A stretch of DNA of 64,000 nt from Diplonema japonicum. Its lineage: Eukaryota; Euglenozoa; Diplonemea; Diplonemida; Diplonemidae. Where the stretch lies: NCBI GenBank assembly GCA_964019335.1, contig OZ025680.1:434001-498000 (forward strand), in the 5' to 3' direction. The notes under the pieces are model-generated. The model was given only the letters and a program-made list of their open reading frames with translations. It made no database searches and had not been told where the DNA came from. Of this stretch, positions 50,420-60,193 are shown one piece after another (within the stretch, counting starts at the first letter, position 1; every line of letters begins with the position of its first letter). Made by a program: the position numbers and the translations under genes.

Positions 50420-51952
50420 GAAAAGTAATGGGGAAAAAAAAATGCGGTTTGAAAGAATGAAAAACGAAAGAAATTGGTTTTTATATATATATAAAAAAAA
50501 AAAAAATGTTACCTAGAGTTTTGTGTTTTTTTTTACTCTCCCCTTTTTCCTCCCTTGTTAAATTTTTTCCCCCCCTCTCACCTTCCCACAGAATGTGGAA
50601 AGGTGTTAGCCTGCCCTTGGTACTCGTTTCTTTTTTTTTCTTCTTCCTAATGCCCTGAAAATAAATGAAAATTAAACCAAAAAAAAAAAAGTATGAGAAA
50701 TTCAAAATAAACGAGATACATGTACCTTTTTTTTGTTTTGAAAAGAATTATGTTCACCCACCCCCACCCCCTTTTTTTTGCAGTCCTCCTGATTTTTCTC
50801 TCCCTCTCCCCTTGAAAGGAAGAAGGAAGGATACCGGAAGAGGTCAGGGAGGGTTCCTAAGGAGGAAAGAATGAAATGAAGGGGAACGGGGGGGGGGGTG
50901 GAATAAGAGGAAGAGAACAAAAAAAAGTAAACTCGAGAAGAGAAAGATTAAGGAGAGGTGGGAGAAAAACCCCTGGTGCCAATGAGGCCCTTGTGATAGA
51001 AAGTTCCTCTCTCTTTCTCTTATTTTCTGTCTCAATTTGATCTTTTTTTCGCTTCTTCTTCTTCCCCCCTCTACTGGCCGGTCCAACAGACAGCCAGTTC
51101 CTTTTGTTCTATCTTGGTTCCCTAGTTATTCCCATTGTTTTCAGCCACTTCTCGTATACTTACCCTCCCAACCCTCACTTGTTTAAGATGCTAATGTTTT
51201 CCCCCCTCCCTTTTTTTTTTCCCCTCCTCCCCATTGGTATGCCGTGGAAAAAAAAAAAAAAAAAAGAGTTGATTGCTGGCTATGGTCCGGTGCGTAATAG
51301 AAAAAAAAGAAAAGGGGGAAAAAAAAAACAAAACAAAAATAGACCCCCTGCCCTATTGCAAGAGTTATTCAGTGGTAGGTATCCCTCTGCTAAGGCTAAA
51401 TACCTCCCTGAGTGAGACTGATGGTGAACAAGTACAGTGATGGAAAAAAATGCAAAGAACTTTTTTAAAAAAAGAAAAAAAATATATATATTCCGCATAC
51501 TATCACATAAGAAACGCAGCCTGCACTGAGAGACACTCAGAGGTCCCAGTTTGCATGATGTGCTCTCTTGCAATGTAAGAAGGGGAAAAATACAAGAAGA
51601 TTTAAATGTTGTGTGACATTTAATGGTTTCTTCTTCCTTTTTTTTTGTATGTTAACATGTAGTGAGATTCTTCTTTTCTTTTTTTTTTATTTTCCATTTT
51701 TTGCGAGACAGAAGACCACGTGTCAAGAGAAAAAAGTTATTTCTTCTTTTTTTTCTTTTGCATCCCCCCCCTTCCCCCCCCCCCCTTTATTCTAGATTGT
51801 TTATGTTTTTTTTAATCCAAATTTACTCCCTTTCCTCTTCCCCCTATTCTCTACCCTCTTTACTTACCCCCTCCCATTTATTTGTTCCAATCCAAGTCAA
51901 GTCCACAGGGAGAGTGAGGGGGTGATTAGAAGAAAAGAAATAACTACTGCAA
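50420..51952. other. Intergenic region with an LSU rRNA relic
   Basis: Homopolymer-rich. Apart from the rRNA-like stretch (51365-51470) I see no gene. CCAAGTCAAGTCCACAG at 51892-51908 is the acceptor-like site before the next gene. Confidence 0.65.
51365..51470 (+). pseudogene. Fragment of large-subunit (25S/28S) rRNA, 5' conserved region
   Basis: The words CTAAGGCTAAATAC, GAGACTGATGGTGAAC, GAACAAGTACAGTGATGG and AAAGAACTTT occur in the order and near the spacing of the conserved core between the D1 and D2 regions of eukaryotic LSU rRNA. There are substitutions in normally invariant places (for example GATGG for GATAG), and the match fades into A-rich sequence. It is therefore a relic, not a working gene. 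A short mixed stretch just upstream (51350-51364) may belong to it. Confidence 0.75.
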
Positions 51953-54307
51953 ATGCATCAGGCAATGCAGCAGCTGGCAGTGCCAGCATCGATCAGAAAG
52001 GGGGTTACAGTAGACCTTGAGCAGTACAAAAAAGAAGGAAAGACATTCATGAGTCTAAAGGAAAGTGCGGAGGCTGGTGCTCTGGAGTACGTGGCGGTAC
52101 AGGTTGTACAGGGGAAGGTAGAGGACATCACGAAGACGGAGGACTTCGGTGAGAGGGGGACAGCTTTGCATTACGCTGCGAAGAATGGCCATCTTCTGGT
52201 GGTAGACTTCCTGATGGAACACGATGCTCGGATCAACGCACGCTCCGACACCATGAACGCAACAGAGGAAGGGAATCAGACCCCCCTCATGTGGGCTGTG
52301 AAGAACACCCACCTCCACCCTAATGTCATCTTGGCGCTTATTGAGCGTGGGGCAGACGTCACCCTCACAGATGCCAATGAACACACCGCCCTCACCTTTT
52401 CCCTGAAGCGCCCTTTCCTCGCGCACACCCTCCATGTCCGTGGGTGTCCCGTGCAGCCCTCCGACCTTCTCTACGCTGCTAAACACGGTTACAAAACAGG
52501 CCTCCAATACCTCCTCGAGAACCACAAGCTCATTATCCCCGACCCCAATCACCAGTCGGAGGATTCGGGCTTCACTGCACTGCACGAGGCGGCCTCCCAT
52601 GGGCATTACGACTGCGTCAAGGTGCTGCTTTTCGCGGGTGCCGATGCCAAACTCAAGGACAAGTCGGGGCGGACCGCGGACGAGATGCCCGGGTGCACGT
52701 CGTCCATCCGGAAGCTGATTGCCCAGGGCGTCAACAGGTACGACGAGGACCACGCCAACCTGTGGATCATCAGCAAGAAGGACAAGCTCAAGCGCTTCCT
52801 CCTCGCAGCTGCCCTTCCCAACACAGCGCTTGTCATAGCGTCCCTGTACCTGCCTGCAGTGTTCGGGTTCGTGGTGCTGCTGCTGAACCTTTACGGCGTG
52901 CAGATGGCAACAAAGGTGTCCGCGAAGAGCAGGGAACCGGAACCATCGCTAGCGGGGTGGTACTCGGGTGCACTGGTCTTCGGGAGCACCATCCTCGTGA
53001 TGTACGTGTTCCCTGAGCTGGACGAGCCTGTCATGAAGGCTGTGTGGTGGGTTGTTACTGTTGCCATGTTCGTTTGCTACGTGCGTGCTGCCACATGTGA
53101 CCCTGGAGTGGTGGTGCCCACGAAGAACGACAGGGAGGAGGCCTTCAACGTGATAAAGAATGGTCAGGATCCTGATCAGTTGGATTTCTGCCCCACAACA
53201 CTGTGCAAGAAGCCTTTCAGGGCGAAGTTCTGCTCCACGTCGCTGAAGCTTGTGCACCGCTTCGACCACTACTGTGTGTGGACCTCGAACACCATCGGGG
53301 CAGGGAACCACCGCCCCTTCTTCTTCTTTACCGTGCTGCAATCCATCTCGCAGTCGCTGGTGCTGGCCTTCGCCGTCAAGTTCACGAAGCTGAACAACCA
53401 GCCCTCCTACGAAATCTGCACCATCCTCGACTACCTCTTCAACGACAGGAACTCCATTGTCACCTACTTCTTCCTCTTCTACAACATAGCTGTCATCCTC
53501 TTCATTGGCGCTGTCTTCACATGCCAGTTCTGGTACATCTCACGGAACGTCACCTCGAATGAGGTGTGGTTCCCAGACAGGTACCAGTGGTGCTTTAACA
53601 TAGGGGCCCGCACGCACACCTTGTATGACAGAGGGTTCTGGTCTAATTGGAATGATTTTCTGTTCGGGGATTTGAAGGGGTACAGAAGGGTGCTGCCGTC
53701 GATGGAGGGGAACAAGCATTTGAGTGAGAAGATTAGGAAGTATCAGGAGAAGTATGGAAGCTTGGGGAACCAGTCGGGCGGGCATTCACACGGGGGGAAA
53801 CCGTGCTCGGGGCACGGGGGGGCACCGCCACCACTTCCACCACCACCGGCTGCTGTGTCGCAGAAAGCTGAGTCCCCTGTAGCTTCGGGGAATGTGAAGG
53901 TGTCTGGGGCAAGCGGGAACCTAGTCGATGAAGAAACAGGTTTTGTGTACCCTGTGCAGCTAAAGGATCATATCAGCAAGATGCCTCTTGAGACACGCAA
54001 GCAGATGGCCGCCAAGCAGCAGGAGATGTTCCAGCAGCACGATCTCATTGATAACACAACTGGTTCACTGTCCCTCCCGGACAAGGACCAGCAGGACCGT
54101 TTCATCGCAAGCTCCAACGAAATGCAGTCTCAGTCCCAACGGTACATCCCCCAGACTCAACAGGTGGCCGATACCCGCTCCAGTGCAACAGGCGGTTCCC
54201 ATCCTGAAGACGAACAGCCCGCTATACTTACTACCTCCGTTACAAGGAGTGCCTCTTTGAGGACCACTGCTAAGATGCGATCATCGACCCAGACCAAGGG
54301 GGAATGA
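51953..54307 (+). CDS. Ankyrin-repeat DHYC palmitoyltransferase, Akr1 type
   Basis: The product has 784 residues. Ankyrin repeats fill residues about 60-260 (such as TALHYAAKNGHLLVVDFLME and TALHEAASHGHYDCVKVLLF). Membrane segments follow at about 283-320, 340-385 and, after the catalytic loop, 455-540. The active site is DHYC (residues 438-441, Cys441) rather than DHHC, in RFDHYCVWTSNTIGAGN. Several zinc-binding cysteines of the usual DHHC-CRD are changed, including the one usual after DHHC (NC to NT), as in yeast Akr1, which is active. A long polar tail (about 600-784) is proline- and serine-rich. It attaches palmitate to Golgi proteins. Confidence 0.92.
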   Translation: MHQAMQQLAVPASIRKGVTVDLEQYKKEGKTFMSLKESAEAGALEYVAVQVVQGKVEDITKTEDFGERGTALHYAAKNGHLLVVDFLMEHDARINARSDTMNATEEGNQTPLMWAVKNTHLHPNVILALIERGADVTLTDANEHTALTFSLKRPFLAHTLHVRGCPVQPSDLLYAAKHGYKTGLQYLLENHKLIIPDPNHQSEDSGFTALHEAASHGHYDCVKVLLFAGADAKLKDKSGRTADEMPGCTSSIRKLIAQGVNRYDEDHANLWIISKKDKLKRFLLAAALPNTALVIASLYLPAVFGFVVLLLNLYGVQMATKVSAKSREPEPSLAGWYSGALVFGSTILVMYVFPELDEPVMKAVWWVVTVAMFVCYVRAATCDPGVVVPTKNDREEAFNVIKNGQDPDQLDFCPTTLCKKPFRAKFCSTSLKLVHRFDHYCVWTSNTIGAGNHRPFFFFTVLQSISQSLVLAFAVKFTKLNNQPSYEICTILDYLFNDRNSIVTYFFLFYNIAVILFIGAVFTCQFWYISRNVTSNEVWFPDRYQWCFNIGARTHTLYDRGFWSNWNDFLFGDLKGYRRVLPSMEGNKHLSEKIRKYQEKYGSLGNQSGGHSHGGKPCSGHGGAPPPLPPPPAAVSQKAESPVASGNVKVSGASGNLVDEETGFVYPVQLKDHISKMPLETRKQMAAKQQEMFQQHDLIDNTTGSLSLPDKDQQDRFIASSNEMQSQSQRYIPQTQQVADTRSSATGGSHPEDEQPAILTTSVTRSASLRTTAKMRSSTQTKGE

Positions 54308-54507
54308 TAAGGATGAAGAAATAAATAAATAAAACGAGCAGTTAAAAAAAAAACTTTTTTATACTCCCCCCCCGGAATCAGAAAAAAGAAAAAAAAAGCT
54401 AATTTTTTTTGTTTTTTTTGTTATTTTGTTTCTTTGTCTTTGCTTTTGCGTTTCAAAAAAAAAAGAAAAAAAAAAAGGTTCTTGCCGGAAATAAAAATTC
54501 TCCCATG

Positions 54508-54540
<33 letters not shown>

Positions 54541-54898
54541 GTTGGGCTAGTTGCTTCTTGAAAAGGGTTTTTAGCTATACTACGTGCCTAGCCGATTCGG
54601 GTAGAGCATAGCCGGAAAAGCAGAGCTGTGGATGAGGGAAAAAAAAAAAATTAGTTTTACGATTTTTGAATCAGTGTTTCCTTTAGTTTTTTGCCCCCCC
54701 CCTTTTTTTCACCGTGTATCCTACGCACCTTCCGTTTCAACCTCTGCCCTTCTCACCCAATTCACTTCTTTTTTTTCCCGTGAGAAAAAAAAAAAAAAAA
54801 AAAAATCGAGATGGGTGTTTCGTTAGATGCGCACATTTTTTTCCCTGTTGCTAGGGAGACCATCGGATCAACAGTAAAACAGGAAAGAAAATGCAGTG

Positions 54899-54947
<49 letters not shown>

Positions 54948-55118
54948 TTTACGCCAGACCCAGTCATCAAAAAAGAGGGGCCATGCCTTATGTGTATTTG
55001 TGTGCTAGATATTTCTTTTTGTTTTTCCTTTCGTCTTACGTTTCTGTTTATTTCCCCCCCCATTTTTTGACTTTGTCCAAGCAAAGGAAGAAAAACACGA
55101 TGCAAAGTGTTTTTTTTT

Positions 55119-55152
<34 letters not shown>

Positions 55153-55501
55153 GGAGGAGGTACATCCCCATTTTTACCTCTTCCCCCCCCTTTTTTTTTT
55201 TACTCCTTTCAAAGAACAATGCTCCATCACATCTTTTTTATCCTTCATTCTTCCCCCCCCCAAAAAAAAAGAGATACGGAAGGAGATGGGGGGAAAAAAA
55301 AAGAAGGAAAAAAAAAGAGTACACCCAGAAATAGACAAAGCTAGTCCAACCACCTTTTTTTTTCTTCATTTTTTTTTATTCCCAATGCCACTCCCTTTTT
55401 TTTCTTATTTCTTCCCCCATTTCATCGGTTTTTTTTTTTTTGAACCTTTTACAAAAAGATCATAGGTTACACCCGTTCACCCCCCCATTCAAAAAAATAA
55501 A
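54308..55501. other. Intergenic region, homopolymers and a structured-looking stretch
   Basis: AATAAATAAATAAAAC follows the stop (about 54320), a likely polyadenylation signal. Long A, T and C runs follow, including a T run of about 43 nt at 54902-54944. 54540-54640 has balanced composition with a GGCTAG/CTAGCC pairing (about 54545 and 54588) and could be a small RNA, but I cannot assign it. Confidence 0.6.
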
Positions 55502-55993
55502 ATGGAAAATTCATTAATGGTATTGAAATATATGTTGATAACAGGATGCCTTGTCACCTCAGCATCCACAGTGACTGTGTTGAAGCCGTTTAGCTTAAGG
55601 GGTACAATGACATCGTCGCATGCAACATTTGGTGCTTCCTTCATAGGCACACGACCAACAGTTGGGAAGGCGGTGCAGGCGCAGCCTTATGCTGGATGCA
55701 CTGAGCTGGCCAACAGGCAGGAGATGAAAGGCGCGATCTGCCTTGTTGAACGGGGTGGTTGCTCCTTCGTGGCCATGGCCACCAACTGCTACCTAGCAGG
55801 TGCCAGTGGCGTGATGATCATCGACAACTCCACAGACACGACACACATTACCCTGACAGGGACAACGTCCCTCCCGTTGCCGAAGACTGTCATGGTCCCT
55901 AGATACTCCGGGCAGGCGATTTTACGAGAAATCACACATGGTGAACAGGTAGTAGTGAGCATAGGTTTGGATATGAGACCGGTGAAGGGGTGA
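55502..55993 (+). CDS. Secreted PA-domain protein
   Basis: The product has 163 residues with a hydrophobic signal peptide (residues about 5-23, LMVLKYMLITGCLVTSAS). The rest reads as a protease-associated domain: YAGCTEL, then GAICLVERGGCSFVAMATNCYLAGASGVMIIDN, the core of the family, and a final VPRYSGQAILREI helix. PA domains stand alone or cap proteases and receptors of the secretory and vacuolar pathway; here nothing else is attached. There is no membrane anchor after it. The ATG follows an A-rich leader. Confidence 0.85.
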   Translation: MENSLMVLKYMLITGCLVTSASTVTVLKPFSLRGTMTSSHATFGASFIGTRPTVGKAVQAQPYAGCTELANRQEMKGAICLVERGGCSFVAMATNCYLAGASGVMIIDNSTDTTHITLTGTTSLPLPKTVMVPRYSGQAILREITHGEQVVVSIGLDMRPVKG

Positions 55994-56036
55994 GAGAGAA
56001 TTTTTTTTTTTTTTTTTAGTTTTTTTTTTTTTCCCC

Positions 56037-56073
<37 letters not shown>

Positions 56074-56109
56074 TTGGTGTTAAAAAAAAAAAGAAAAAAA
56101 AATAATAAT

Positions 56110-56604
56110 ATGAAGATCGTGCCTCCAAATTTTGGATTCGTGGAGGAGCAAATATACCGCAGCGGGGAGCCGACGGAGCTGAATTTTCCGTTTTTGGAGA
56201 CGTTGAAATTGAAAATGTGTATATCACTATCGAGTGAGGGGCCCAATGGGGGTTTTGAGTCGTGGTTGGCTGCGAACAACGTCACGCTGGTGAAGGGTAT
56301 AGACACCACGTCGGACAACGGGAACCTCCCCTTCACAGAGGAACTGTGTATTGATCTCCTTCAGAAGATGCTGGATCCTGACAGCTATCCTATCCTTGTG
56401 TGCGACGGCATGGGGAAGACCCGCACAGGAACTATCATTGGCTGCCTTCGGAAGCTCCAGCGCTGGAACCTTGCCTCTATTCTCACAGAGTACCGCAGGT
56501 ACGCAGGGAACAAAGGCCGTCTGGACAACGAGCAGTTCATAGAACTCTTCGATATCGATCTCGTTGCTATCCCTGCTAACGCACCGAGTAAATTTGTGTT
56601 TTGA
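56110..56604 (+). CDS. OCA1/SIW14-like atypical phosphatase fold, catalytic cysteine displaced
   Basis: The product has 164 residues and spans one PFA-DSP-type domain, with FGFVEEQIYRSGEPTELNF at the start and GCLRKLQRWNLASILTEYRRYAG after the signature loop. The loop reads ILVCDGMGKTRTG. In the family the pattern is C-x2-G-x2-R; here Asp occupies the cysteine position and the cysteine lies one residue earlier (C-x6-R). The arginine and the following TG are kept. It probably cannot form the cysteinyl-phosphate and may be a pseudophosphatase that binds inositol pyrophosphate or partners, as proposed for some yeast OCA proteins. Confidence 0.85.
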   Translation: MKIVPPNFGFVEEQIYRSGEPTELNFPFLETLKLKMCISLSSEGPNGGFESWLAANNVTLVKGIDTTSDNGNLPFTEELCIDLLQKMLDPDSYPILVCDGMGKTRTGTIIGCLRKLQRWNLASILTEYRRYAGNKGRLDNEQFIELFDIDLVAIPANAPSKFVF

Positions 56605-56830
56605 GTTTTTTTTTTTTTTTTTTTTTCCTTTTTTTTTTTTCTATTCTCAAAATAAATAGATTACCACCCGATTTCATGATTTTTTTTTTTTTTTTCCCAG
56701 ACGAATTTACAAAAGTTCTTTAGCCTTGTTTTGGCCCATGACAAGAAGAAAAAAAAAAAAGGATGTGGAATAAACTTCAGAATAAAGATTTTCTTCCGAA
56801 AGTGAATTACTCCCGAAAAAAAACTACAGT

Positions 56831-56874
<44 letters not shown>

Positions 56875-57178
56875 TTCGTTGTTTGTTACATTTATTTATC
56901 TTTCAAAAAAAAAATTTGATTTTATAACTATATGCAACTTGAGCCGAGCAAAATATTTTCGCAGCTTTTTATGACCTTTTTTGCTCGTGCGAACAAAAAA
57001 GTTAAGATTTTTACATTGTACTTCAAAAATAAATTATTTTTCAATTTTTTTCTTTAAATGCCCTGTACTTAGAAGAGATTTTTTTTTTCACTTGAATTTT
57101 GACCACGGGAAAAAAAACCCCCCCCCTCCCCCCAGTATACCAAGAAAAGAAAAAAAAAGTAAATACAAAAAAAAAAAA
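56605..57178. other. Intergenic region, hairpin repeat and homopolymers
   Basis: T runs at 56607-56640 and 56831-56868, a fragment of the 17231-17429 element at about 56802-56816, and hairpin repeat copy C. No gene seen. Confidence 0.65.
56876..57001 (+). repeat. Dispersed hairpin repeat, copy C
   Basis: Collinear with copy B (44798-44940), with the same terminal words. It lies about 180 nt upstream of the first SKP1 start. Confidence 0.75.
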
Positions 57179-57792
57179 ATGCCCACGAAGGTTGAGCCCG
57201 GTAACTACAGCGCTGTGGACTTCGCGAAGTGTGTTGTGCTGCAGTCGAACGACCAGAAGCCCGTGGAGTATGTGGTGGACCGTGAGGCTGCAAAAATGTC
57301 GGGGTTGATAAAGGACATGCTCGAGGACCAGGAGGGCGACGACCAGCAGACCGTTATCCCCATCCCCAACGTGAACGGGAGGACCCTGAACTACGTGCTG
57401 GAGTACTGCGAGTACCACTGGAACAACCGGGCAGACCCCATCGACAAGCCTCTGAGGGGGAAGATCGAGGAGGTCCTCTGCGCATGGGACAAGCAGTTCC
57501 TCCTCACAGACCTCATCAAGGGTGGTGACGAGAAGCAGCATGAGCTCCTCATCGATGTCATCATGGCAGCGAACTTCTTGAACATCAAGGACCTGTTGGA
57601 CCTCACCTGTGCCTCTGTGGCATCCATGATCAAGGGCAAGACCCCCGAGCAGATCAGGGCCCTCTTCAACATCGAGAACGACTTCACCCCTGAGGAGGAG
57701 GAGAAGATCAGGGAGGAGAACAGGTATGTCCTTTTTTTTTTCTCTAAAAAAGGGGTTAAAAATATAACCTCAGGTGGTGTGAAGAATCATAG
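57179..57792 (+). CDS. SKP1: SKP1, copy 1, two exons
   Basis: Exons 57179-57723 and 57774-57792 flank a 50-nt GTATGT...CTCAG intron. The product has 187 residues. The N-terminal POZ/BTB-like fold (residues about 14-90) binds cullin; the C-terminal helices with NIKDLLDLTCASVASMIKGK and the NDFTPEEEEKIREENRWCEES end bind F-box proteins, as in all SKP1s. It is the adaptor of SCF ubiquitin ligases. The last exon encodes only the conserved WCEES tail. Exon 1 is identical to that of copy 2 at the nucleotide level, while intron and flanks differ. Confidence 0.96.
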
Positions 57793-58938
57793 TGGGAGGT
57801 CGTGAGTAACCCCGAGGAACCCCCTTTTTTTTAATATTTGCTTTTGTTTCTTTTCCTTGTTTTTTGTCGTCTTACCTGCTTTTTTTTTCTAGAAAAAAAG
57901 AAAGAATCTGGAAGAAAAAAAAAAAAAAAAACCTGCTAGCCCTTTGGATGAGAAAAAGAGTAGAGCGACAATAAAAACTTGTAAGAGGACAGAGAAGAGA
58001 ATACCAATTATCGGAGGGAAGGGGGGGGGGGGGATAAGATTTTTGGAAAAAAAAATACTTGTTATTGTCCTTTTGTTTTTCTCTGATTTTTCACACTCCC
58101 CCCTCCCCCCGCCTTTTTTTTCTTCTTCCTGCCCATTCCTCTCATTATTTGTGTTTTGAGTTAAATTTTGGTAAAACCCATACTCCTTATAAAAAAGACA
58201 CGACAGATCCGATGCCCTCTTGTTCAAGAAGCACACAGAAGAGAGTGTTGCTTGATGAGGCCACAAGCCCCGGCCCACCGTCTCTGGTAAGGGGCCTCGT
58301 AAAGGTTGTGTTAAATACTTAAAAAACCTGCCCTTCTGTGCTTACTAAGAAAGCTTTCTTCTTGGGGACCAATGTTTCCAACCTCCCTGTGGTGGTTCCT
58401 GGTAATTGTGGTTTGGAGAAACACAAGCGAAAGGGAAACTCTCGTTCTAAAGCCGTACACGTGGGGAAACCTGGACGGGGGTGGAGAGCCCACCCTACGC
58501 GTGGCGCCAGTTAGCATCGCCCTCAACGGAGAGTCCCTTATCCCATTACATCGAACAAGGAGGTGGCTTCACCAGGTCAGGCAAGTAGCCTCCCCGCGGC
58601 ATCGTGCCAGTGAAGCAAGCCTCCCACAACTCTCCAGTTGGTGTTTAATTGCTTCTGTGGCCCCTGTCCCTATTTCAATTTCCAAGCTTTCTTTACCTCT
58701 CCACTTTTACTTTCTACGGGACCACAGGGGATTTGGGAGGCTTCGGGGCGAAGTTTCACAAGGGTGGCCGCTGTGTCACATACTGCATGGCACCACTAAA
58801 ATCGAGACAACTTTTTCCGGCTTGCACAAGCAACACTCAGCCCGACTCTTTTTGGGGTGATATTGGATTTGTAGGGGGGGGGAAACCGAGGGGAAAACAG
58901 CAAAAAAAAACCTTTTCAAAAAAAAAAAAGAAGAAAAA
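57793..58938. other. Region between the SKP1 copies, with a coding-like but unassigned island
   Basis: 58190-58860 has balanced composition and short open stretches in several frames (one of 162 codons from 58372), but no frame has a recognisable domain and the frames are broken. It could be a decayed gene or a long noncoding stretch. Around it are T, G and A runs. It is unrelated to SKP1. Confidence 0.5.
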
Positions 58939-59544
58939 ATGCCCACGAAGGTTGAGCCCGGTAACTACAGCGCTGTGGACTTCGCGAAGTGTGTTGTGCT
59001 GCAGTCGAACGACCAGAAGCCCGTGGAGTATGTGGTGGACCGTGAGGCTGCAAAAATGTCGGGGTTGATAAAGGACATGCTCGAGGACCAGGAGGGCGAC
59101 GACCAGCAGACCGTTATCCCCATCCCCAACGTGAACGGGAGGACCCTGAACTACGTGCTGGAGTACTGCGAGTACCACTGGAACAACCGGGCAGACCCCA
59201 TCGACAAGCCTCTGAGGGGGAAGATCGAGGAGGTCCTCTGCGCATGGGACAAGCAGTTCCTCCTCACAGACCTCATCAAGGGTGGTGACGAGAAGCAGCA
59301 TGAGCTCCTCATCGATGTCATCATGGCAGCGAACTTCTTGAACATCAAGGACCTGTTGGACCTCACCTGTGCCTCTGTGGCATCCATGATCAAGGGCAAG
59401 ACCCCCGAGCAGATCAGGGCCCTCTTCAACATCGAGAACGACTTCACCCCTGAGGAGGAGGAGAAGATCAGGGAGGAGAACAGGTATGTTTTTTATACAT
59501 GGTTCACAAAAAAACCCCAAATCAGGTGGTGCGAGGAATCGTAG
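58939..59544 (+). CDS. SKP1: SKP1, copy 2, two exons
   Basis: Exons 58939-59483 and 59526-59544 flank a 42-nt GTATGT...ATCAG intron that by chance has no stop in frame. The spliced product is 187 residues and identical to copy 1. The last exon differs from that of copy 1 at three synonymous positions, and the introns share no similarity beyond the splice sites. Function is as in copy 1. Two identical adaptor genes in a row would raise dosage or be expressed under different conditions. Confidence 0.95.
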   Translation: MPTKVEPGNYSAVDFAKCVVLQSNDQKPVEYVVDREAAKMSGLIKDMLEDQEGDDQQTVIPIPNVNGRTLNYVLEYCEYHWNNRADPIDKPLRGKIEEVLCAWDKQFLLTDLIKGGDEKQHELLIDVIMAANFLNIKDLLDLTCASVASMIKGKTPEQIRALFNIENDFTPEEEEKIREENRYVFYTWFTKKPQIRWCEES

Positions 59545-60193
59545 GCCTAGAAGTTCGCCAAGTTCTGCCCCCCCCCCCCCCCCCCCCAATATTTAGAGTG
59601 TATTTTCTGATAGAAGATAAGGAGTTTTTTTTAAAGGAGGGGGGTGTGGGGAATGAAAAAAAAACAAAAAAAGAGGAAGGAAATGAGGAACAGGGGGGAC
59701 GGAAAGACAGGAAAAATACAAATAATCTAGCCTTTTTACATATTTTTTTCTGGAAGAAAAAAAAAAGAAATGCAACAAAAAAAAACATGCTTTTACACCT
59801 CCCTGGCATAAGATCCTCATGGCTCTCCTCCTTCCCTCCCTTTGCCCCCCCCCCCCCCCCCCCCCCAAGTTTGGAAATATTTGAAGGCTAACCTAATTGT
59901 GGTTTTATTGCTTAAAACCAAGGATGGCGCTTTATTTTTCTTGTGTTTAAACTCACTCCCCCCCCCCCTGTTTATTCTTTTATTTTTATGACCCACCCTA
60001 GAAGTGTAACAAACAGCTAAGAAAGGAAAACGAGAGTAAGAGTTTCAAAAAAAAAAAACCCCCTCCCTTCATGCTGTTTATCCCCCTCCCCCTTTCCCCA
60101 TATATTCTTTTCTCATTTTTATCCCTTCACTTTAACCATACTAGACCACACAGGGGAGGGAGGGGACAAGGGAGGGGGTTCAAAGCTTGAGAC
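59545..60193. other. Intergenic region with C homopolymers
   Basis: No gene seen. C runs lie at about 59569-59587 and 59847-59867, with A-rich and G-rich stretches between. ACCACACAG at 60145-60153 is acceptor-like. Confidence 0.65.

Noticed and set aside
57724-57870. Longer SKP1 C-terminus read through the intron
   Set aside because: The reading-through tail is not SKP1-like, whereas splicing restores the conserved WCEES end.
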